The notes beneath the pieces were generated by a model that was given only the letters and a program-made list of their open reading frames with translations, made no database searches and was not told the origin of the DNA. The position numbers were made by a program, and so were the translations under genes. This document shows positions 37,901 to 47,500 of a stretch of DNA of 64,000 nt, one piece after another (the stretch's first letter is position 1; each line of letters begins with the position of its first letter). This DNA comes from Camellia lanceoleosa (taxonomy: Eukaryota; Streptophyta; Magnoliopsida; Ericales; Theaceae), in the NCBI GenBank assembly GCA_025200525.1, contig CM045759.1:496001-560000 (forward strand), given 5' to 3'.

Positions 37901-40900
37901 AGTCTACCAATTGATATTGAAATATGTGAGGTTGTTACAATAGGTTAGCATTTTTTAAGTGATGAAGCATTCCTTGGAGTTGATGATGCACCGAGATAGC
38001 CGTTGGCGTGATACCATGTTTTCTAGGTGGAACACTAGTTCTCACACTTTCGTGACTGAGTGGGTGGAGGAGGTCCCACCTTGGAGTACAACATGACTTA
38101 AATGAGGTTGAACATCGTTGGAGTTGCTAACAAGACCTTGTTTGAGCATTCCCATGCGCATAAAAGCATTGTAGCCACCTTGAATGCTTCATTATCAAAT
38201 GTTGGAAGATGTTGACTTGTTATGACAAGGCAAAGTTCATGGAACTCCATAGTTGCTCATCCACTAAAATACATTTGGAGGTTGGGTGAAATATTGGTAT
38301 AGTGACCTAAGTGGTCTTGATTCTATGAACCCCCTAGATGGATTCGAGGGGCTTGGACTCCACAATCCACATTATTTTGGCGGCTTTCTTGGCTTGCTGG
38401 TTGTCATAGATGCATCTTTGAGGGTCCACTCCATAACGGGATGGATGAGGACGTGTTCAATATTGCCACCATTTTTGCCTTAGGTTTTCCATTCCTCTTG
38501 CTCCACTTTTCTTGGGAAGCCCTATCAGATGTTGGATACGTTGAAGGCTATTGTTGAGGGATCGAAGGGGTGTATGATTTAAAAACATTATGTAACCCTT
38601 TCCTTTAAAAAAAATTCTATGAGAGATTCTTCAATGTTGCTCCCGAGCCAAAATTGTTTGCGAGCCAGGAGAGTAGGGATGCTTTGGAGTGTTGCTCAAA
38701 ACAGTAGTCAGTGGTGGAGTTTGTTATGAATGTACTTTGAACATGATCAAAATGTAGATTTGGATGATAATTTTGACTTGACAGATGTTGAGGCCTTCAT
38801 GTGGAACATCATGGTGTCTGGCTTCCTATCTTATTTGATTTATGGGGTGTATGACTCAACTTCATTCAATCCCTTGAGGGTGGTGAGACAATTTGGCTTT
38901 AATCATAGGGAATCGAACACCTAGCTCTTATCATTTCTGCTGTGGACAAGTTCAAATATTGAGGAATTGAAGCATGGTGAGGTCCCTTTAGTGGTGGATC
39001 ACCAAGTTGGGCAAGGCATTGCTCATTGGAGAAGGTATTGGAGAAGGAAATTGGATTCCTTTAGGAATAATCTGAATAGAGACGTAAGGGAAATCAAATT
39101 GGAGGATAGTCCTTATAACGATTTGGACCTATGCATGCCAAAGTCTAAAAATAGGCCAACCACTGCTTGAGGGTGGCATTCCCATGTTGATTGTGTTGAA
39201 ATCATTAGAGTCTTGCTGGACTAAGCCATTAATGGTGAGGGAAGGGAGACTACTGATGGGTAAGCAATTGCTCAGGGGGAGAAAGGTATCAACGACGGAG
39301 TGCCACCAACCTAGAGTGAAGGTTACTCGACTTAATGTGAAGAGGGCTGCCCAACTTGGCATTGCTCGTGGGGCCAATGAACGGAAGAAGGTAGCTGGTT
39401 CTTATGCTTGTTTCTTTCCTTTTGCTAGCTTTTGAAGATGACTAACTACTTTATTGATGTAGGGCAGAGAGGGTTTTAGCTTGGTTAAAGGGAAACATAT
39501 TGGCCAGTGGGAGTTGTGAAGGAAATGTCACTATGGGATCTGCAAAGTGCCAAAGTTGTGGATGTAGAGGAAACCAAGGTTGAGTAGGTCATGGCTGAGG
39601 GAGGGTTGTCCACCCCAAGTAACCCCTTGGAGGTCTTAAGGGTCTTGGGGGAAGTGTTGACCAATGAAGTTGTTGCACTAAGATAAGATCTAGTTAAAGG
39701 ACTATCAAATTTATCAATTTTAGGAATGATATTTTAGTTATAAAAATAAAATTAATTTTTTAATTTTTTTTTAATAAAAAAAATGGTCCTCAGCATGTCC
39801 CAACGTGTCCTCAGCGTGCCCGACTCTCTCTAGCATGTTTGGCATGTGTTCGTGTTTGACACGTGTCAGACACTTGTACATCATCTCCAGATAAGTGTTT
39901 GTGCTTCATAGTGTGGGGGTCTGGCTGGAACTGGATAAGCTAGTTTTGGCCCCCATGCCTAAACATGGTCAAGGGAAATCTTTTGTTGAACTGTCCACGT
40001 GGATAGGGCAGGGAACAGGTGAAGGGGGTGGCGAAGATGCTTTGGATCACTACACTTTAATGGAGGAGTGAGAAGATAGAGAAGAAAATCAAGTTAGGGA
40101 CGTGTGAGAGGAGGTTTTCACCACCAGGGTAGTGGAAAACAAGTTAGCTGAGTGAGGTGTTGAAACTAGGGTCGAAGCACCAAATGATTTGGAGCAAAGT
40201 GTTGTGGCTCAAATCATCGTGGGAAAAGGCCAACCTGTTGGAAGTGAGGGTGATGCATCTTCTTTTGAAGGGGGGGACTAGGATGAGCTGAGTCGAGAGG
40301 AGATTGGTCGGGTGGAAGTTACAAAGATTGTTTCAGAGTCAATCATGAGTTCAGCTGCCTCAGTGGGTGATGCGGTTGCTTTGTCTCCTTGCAATGTAGG
40401 TGGGGGAGTGGTTTGCTTTTTTATGCATCCAAGGTTACTCACTTTGAGGATACCTCGGTTTCCATGAGGGTACGAGCGGGAAGGAGGTGAGAATTTTTCC
40501 TTTTGTCCTTTTGGCAGAGGCAATACCTGAACATTGGAGTAGGTTTTTCTACATATTTCAACACATGCCTAGCACATTGATTCACTTAAAAATGTTCAGC
40601 TCCTTCAAAAGTTTGTTCTTGATTCCTTGCTGAGAGCCTGTGCACCCCTGGGGATTAGTCGGGTTTGATCCGAACACCCCAGTGCCAATTAAAAAAAAGT
40701 TTGTTCTTGATGCTTTTGGCTTGTTTGGGAGATGTTACATAAGACTGACCTTGGGAGAGTGAGAATCGCTGCAGAGTACTTTGATAGTGCGCCCTTCACT
40801 TCGAAAGATTTTAAGAACGCCACATTGCAAGTGGAGTGGATCAAAGAACAGATTTCAAAGGTCAACTACACTTGCATTGGTCTAGTTGACCTTTGAAATT

Positions 40901-43900
40901 TGTTGTTCCTTCCTAGTGAGGTTCTGGCCACGAGGCCAACCCTAGGGTTTTCCATCCCACTTGTGGAATCACCCTTCTAGGAGAGCCATTTCTACAACAT
41001 TCCTCTTTGTGAATCACAAATCATGCGTGTCATTTTTGAGAGGTGAACAAAAGAGAGTAGTTCACAATGAATGGATGGTAGGACTACCTAAACAATAATA
41101 CTTGAAATGCAAGCAGAGTTGTTTCCTAAATCTGAAGGAGACTACTTGGGTTGTCCCAATAACTAAAAAGGGTAGATGATTAACATTTAAGTGTTCTGAA
41201 GCAGTATATTTTATCATTGGCATCTTTTTTTTGGGTCGATAAAAGAAAAAAGCCGACAAATTTGTGGTTTGCTCAAAATTCTTTAGCTGTTTCTTATTTT
41301 TTTGAAAGTTAGCAGTTTATATATATATTTATTTTCTCCTAATGTTCCATAGATTATATATATACCAGGAATAGTGAATATCATAACTGGACATATTATG
41401 TTACTCTTCACTAAACCTTGTTTTCCCAGGTCATTGAATGGATACTTTGTTTTAGCCTAGGCATACTAGAAAAGAGTAGAAGGTAAGAGTACTCCTGCTA
41501 CTTAGCCTTATACTTCTAGTCAAATTCAAGATACATAGTTAAGTAGTTGAAGCATGCACCCCTTCACAAGACCCTATCTTGAGTCCAGGCAATTTAGGTG
41601 GCAACTTGAGATCTGAAGACTTCTGGGATTTGGTGATTGAAAAGGTTTACTAGAGGATTAACTGGGTGGAACAAAGCTCAATTTGTCAACATTGGAATTG
41701 CACTTCTTTGCTCAGTTTTGGCTAGTATTTTTGTAACTATATGAGATTGGCTTGTAAGTTAGGCAAACCCTATAGTCTTCTTTACATCGAGTTTGGTTTA
41801 AAAAATGAGTGAAAAAAGTTGTCTTGCTAACTGCAGCACAGTTTTGATGTTTTTAAAAGAATATTAGGAATGAACAGGGCTCTTGTTGTAAACCATTGCT
41901 ACTAGAGGTTTCCTATAGGGTTGATTCGTGTTCATTCATTTTAAGTAACCATAAATGTGGTAGTATTTTTTCCAATCATGAAGCCAATTGTTTGGAACTG
42001 CACTTTGCAAGGCCGGCTTGATTTTTAATTGCACATTAAGTCCGTGATCAATATGATTTTTTCCATTTCTTTTATAATTTTTCCAGTTAGGAAATTGCTT
42101 TTTCTCTCTCTCACTGGGTGGATCTTATTGATTGTGAATGTGATGAGCTTTGTACTTGTATTTTTTTCCATTTCCTTGAGAAATTTTACTTCTCGTAGTA
42201 TGAAGATGCCATGTGTTGGGTTCTTGGGGTGAGTTCTTGCAAATCATTTGGTCAAATTTTATATATATATATTTTTTTTAATTTTTATGTAAACTGGTAA
42301 TATATTTATGGTTTTAGAAATATCCTCGCTTATGCCTTTTGAATGGAAAACATATTCATAATGAACCTCATTTTGAATCAAATTAAGTTACATGGTGTTT
42401 CTCCTTTCTTATTTTCTTGATCTAATGCCATTTTAGTTTGCTGATGTTGTGGAGTCTGAGTCGGATGCCAAAGATGAGGATGAAAGTCCATTACTGACAA
42501 CAATTAGGAGTAAATGCATCACTCAATTACTACTTCTAGGTGCTATTGATAGTATTCAGGTATTGATGTATTTCTTGTATAAATTCATCATTTTAGTTAG
42601 TATCTCTTGTTGTTGCTTGTGTGAATTTAATTCTTTTATAATTGCCTCTTTCAAGTTCCCCAAATCATGTAATTTACTTTGTTATTTCAGAAACTGATGG
42701 ATATCCAACTTAACTATTTTTCATACTCGAGGCCCGTCTCTCATGGGAAGATAATTATTTATAATGTTTGGGTCATGATTTATTATATTTTGAAATTAAT
42801 ATTTTCATTGTAATGAACAAAACATCTGAAAAAGCATTGAAGAGTTTTTTGAGAACCTATAACAAAGAGGTGGTTCGCTACTTTTTGTTTTTCTCTCTAC
42901 GTATATGCCCTTCATTCTTTTATCTAAAGTTAGATCTCCTCCCATTATATGAAATGGAGATTTGCCATTTATGCCATTTACCTTTGGACCAATAGTGAAA
43001 CAACTCTTACATAGTCTCTGTCTTTATTTATTACTAACAAAAGAGCGGTTCATATTGTGGGCCAATCTTCCTTGAGACATGATTTATTTTTCATGGAAGG
43101 TGATAGCCCTTGTATAGTTGAAAACTTTTTTCAAAAAAAGGTTTATCTTACCTTACTTTGGAGAGTGAATTAGGAGTCAACTTTATAAACAGTGACTGGT
43201 AATTATGAATTTTATACCTTGTTTGGGAAGTTGAAGTATTAGCCAAAAAGCCACTACAAAAAGTCAACCCATTCTCTCTACTTTTTGCATTTTTTTTTAT
43301 TTATTTATAAAAAGCTAAAAAATGCCATTTACCAAACCAACCCAAACATTCTTAATTATCGGTCATTGTCTATAAATTGGATTCCAAATAATGGATCCAT
43401 TCAATGTGATGCACTTATATACTAGAATACTATATGGACCGGTTTGGGTGTTTAGTGTGGCCTTGTTTGGCTGGAGGCTACTTGGCTAAAATAACCAATA
43501 AAGACAAAATAGGCTAAAATAGCTAATAAGACAAAATGTTACATCCAACTCATGATCATTTCATTTTTTCTCTCACAACCTTCAAATCAACTATAAAAAA
43601 AATCAACTATCATCCCAAACACAACTTTTTTAGCCACACTAAAAAAGCCAAATAGCCAACTAAAATAGCCTATTCCCAAACCGGGGTGCATCATTTTGAA
43701 GGGAGCCATTTCTGTGTTTCTTGAAAAGACAAAATTCAAGATTTTAAGCATAAATTTTTGGATGGCTATCATTTTTTTCAGATATAGCTTCATTTATAAT
43801 GATGTATGTTTGCATTGAAATACTATGTCAAAAAATGAATAGCTCATTTTAATATTTGGGATCATTTAAGCATGCCTTATGGTCTGTTTAAATAATGCTC

Positions 43901-44548
43901 ATTTTTAAAATGATCTATTTTTGCTGGAGTTAAACCTTCTGCAGATGCTGGTGAAGGGACGGAGTAAGTGATGTCAGAGTGGGTTAATTAGAAGTTTCAA
44001 GGTGTGGATAAAATTGTTGGGCTTGCTTTGATGGACTATGAGGAACTAGCTTCTTTGGAACTGATAAAGAAAGCTGTAGTAGTAAAAGTGCAGCAAGAGG
44101 GCCTTTAGTTTGGTAGCAAGAAGAGTTGGGTAGTATGGGTTATTTGTTTCTTTTTTTTTGTTTTCTCTGTTTGAACATGGTGGTGCCCCATTGGCACTCT
44201 CTATAATAAAGTTACTTTTCACAATTGTTTAAAGGGTCACAGAATTGTGTGAAGCTAATATTTAGTCCCTGAAAAATGCTAGTATGGAGGATGGGAAAAA
44301 ATTATTAGAAACTTGCTCGACAAAAGGGATAACATTTCACTTAAGTACATTTTTCTTCAAAGCTTTCAGCTTGCCAAGGCACTGACTGTTTTATAACTGC
44401 ATTTTGAAAGAACTAATGATATATCTTTTCTTTGTGATGCTCATCTGATTTCAGTAGACATCAGGAACTTAAGATTGTTATGCAAAAACAGAATATCAGC
44501 CACCCTTCCCCTCTAGAAGAAAAGTATAAAAGAAGAAATCACAGATAT

Positions 44549-44596
<48 letters not shown>

Positions 44597-47500
44597 GTAA
44601 ATGGGGCAGCAAGTGTCGGAGAACTACTTTCTTTTGTTGTGAAATGAGATGAGCTTTTACATTTACATCTCTTTAACATGCAGAAGAAATACTGGAACAA
44701 GTTGAAGTCATCACAAAAGATCGCCATAATGGACATCTTGTTCTCTGTGTTAGAGTTTGCTGCATCTTATAATTCATATACCAACCTCAGATTGCGGATG
44801 CATCACATACCTGCGGAAAGGTACGCTTTGCCTTTATTTTTTAGATCATTTTGTTCTGTTTCTCTTGTTGTTGAGTTTGTTTTCCTTAAACTACAGGAAC
44901 CTTGTCTGACAACTTACTTTATCATTTTACAGGCCACCCTTAAATCTTCTTCGTCAGGAATTAGCTGGAACTTGCATTTATTTGGACATCTTACATAAAA
45001 CAACTTCAGAAGTCGATTCTAAGGGAGTGGAACAACTTGATAACAATGTCTCTCAGGTTGTGGGTAGTAGTTTGGTTAGAAATGACTCAAGCCTCACTGA
45101 ACATGGTATGGGGGAGAAACTTGAAACAATAGCGGAAGAGAAGCTAGTGTCCTTTTGTGGACAGGTTCTCAAGGAGGCATCTGATTTCCAATCCAGTTTG
45201 GGGGAGACTACTAATATGGATATTCATCGAGTATTAGAATTGCGTTCTCCAATCATTGTCAAGGTATTAATGTGTGATGTTTTGGAGCTTTTTGCTTTTA
45301 TGTGATGTCTGCCAATCAAAATACCAATTTATTAAATATATCCTTGGCACATTGACTCTTCTAAATTTGTGAAATACCCATTTCAGACACTCAAACTTGG
45401 GTGAGGCTATAGATATTTGTCTGACATGTCTAGTAGGGCATATGCAGCCAACAAGTGTGGTGGTTTTTTGATTATTTCTTTCCTCTCTTGAAGATAACCA
45501 CTTATTTATACAATAATGATTGAAGTTTTCTTTTCTTTTATTTTTCATTTTTTTTTGGTTAAGAAGCCATGGCAAGAGCAAAGTGAATCCTTCTTAGATC
45601 TCTCTCTTGATCTTGGGAATACTAAAGAGGCTTCTTAATGTCACAATCATTAAGATCTCTAAAACACATGTAAAAACTTCTAAGAACAAGAAGATTTTGA
45701 TCAAATAAAAAATGGTGCTTCAAATGTAGAGAAAGTCACAAGTTCAAGAAAATAATCGTAACATATTCTCTCCCAACATATAGCCTATCTTGTAGTTTGA
45801 CTGCAACTGAACTAATATATTCTAGGGAAAATTGCATTTTAGTGGAGTAGTGGAAAAAAAATTACGGCTGTGTTTGGTGGAGCTTTGGAAGCATGATTCT
45901 ACACCTTGGTTCGAGTGCTGTGTTTGGTTATAATTTTCAAAAATTGATTCCACACCCACTTTTAAAAACATGTCTACCCGGTTATGACGTCCCTTGGACA
46001 TCTGGCCGGTCGACCAGAACAGTGTTTGTTTGTTTTGTTTTTGTTTTTGTTTTTGTTTTATTTTTTGATTTTTTTTTGGGGCAATTGACAGTTGTTATTT
46101 TTATATTTTAAATAAAAAATATTTTTGGAATTTTTTAAATTTTTTTTACAAGTTTTGAATAGAATTTTGAGTTGTGTGTTTGGTTATGAGTTGTAAGTTT
46201 TTAAATCAAATAACTTTTCTAATTTCACATGTCACATCAAAAATTCAAAACTTATAACCAAACAAATTTTCTCTTTTCAAATCGTAATTCCAAAACTCAC
46301 AAACTCAAAATATAATTCTATTCTCGAATGATAATTCTAAAACTCTACCAAACATTACTTACATTTTCATGATGGTACAACTCTCCTCTCCTCTGTGTAT
46401 TTATGATCCAAATTCATTTATGTGCTTGGTGCAATCAGAGTTGCACCAAAAAATATTCCCATTTGTAGTGCAATTATTTTGTGATTGTCCCTTCTATTTG
46501 CAATTTCCCCTATATTCTACTCAATTTCATGAACATGATGTGCAACTCATGGTCAGATTCTCACAATTGATAATTGGATCTGTTGAAGGCAAGTGATAGT
46601 GAATGGGTGTTGTATGTGCAAGCAAGATGTAGAATTGGAATATAGGATCTATGTGATCCCTTGATTTAGGGTGGAGTGGGTTTTTCCTTTTGGAGTTGCA
46701 GAGCTTCTTCATTGTCGGCAGGGGGCATTTGTGGGAAAGAGGAGGAAGAAGCTGTTGCTTTTGATTCTATTTTGTATTTTGTGGATTATTTGTCTTCTAG
46801 TTGTTTTGTCTTAGATGTTTCTCAGCTGCAGGAAATTTGCCCATTGAGCATTGTTGTATTCGACTAATGATGAGCTGAGATTAACCTTGTTTAGTTTTCC
46901 ACTGATTCAAGTCTTTCTATGACATCTAAAGCCTCAACTCTAGAACTTGATGAAGAAAACCCACTACAATATAAGAGGCCCATCTTTTTGTCCTCCGATG
47001 TTTGTACATGTTTGATATTTAGGCCCTAATGTTTGTCAACTCTAGGGAGCTTTTGGGTTAGCTAAATGTCTGAGAAATAATATTTTCTTTGCTTCCAAGA
47101 AGGGGTGCAACGGTAAGAAAAGAGTGATATGATCATCATAAATGGAAATGTTTAGGGGAGGAGAAGACCTACACTCACATGAGATGTGATAGTACATAAA
47201 AGATAATGAATTTATTTAATTTAATTGAACATATAGCCCTTGACAGAGCAGAGTGACGGAAAATAATTGATGTAGCTGATCCCACTTGATTGTGACACAA
47301 GGCTTAGTTTGGTTTGGTTTCCAGGAAGGACCACAGCAAAATTCTATTCTTCGTCTAGATTCTTTGCCTCTTCAGTTTTTGTCTCTTTCTATGTTTTCCT
47401 ATTTGACTGGTTGGTGTTTAATGATCGCAATTTAACAAAGTTGTGCCTCAGTTTTTGGGGTTTTATTTTACCACTAGCCGTAGTCATATATCTCTCCCTA

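Larger units (their letters stand above)
36303..42436. other. BIG5 intron 28 (6.1 kb)
   Basis: The largest intron seen. In order it holds an antisense LINE with a plastid petD insert, a decayed plant-mobile-domain sequence, a family B right end, a truncated SINE and a short perfect hairpin. 41,040-42,436 has no recognised feature. Confidence 0.75.
42560..44683. other. BIG5 intron 29 (2.1 kb)
   Basis: Contains two MITE-like elements (43217-43350, 43455-43690) and a GT/GA microsatellite; otherwise AT-rich without recognisable features. Confidence 0.7.
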
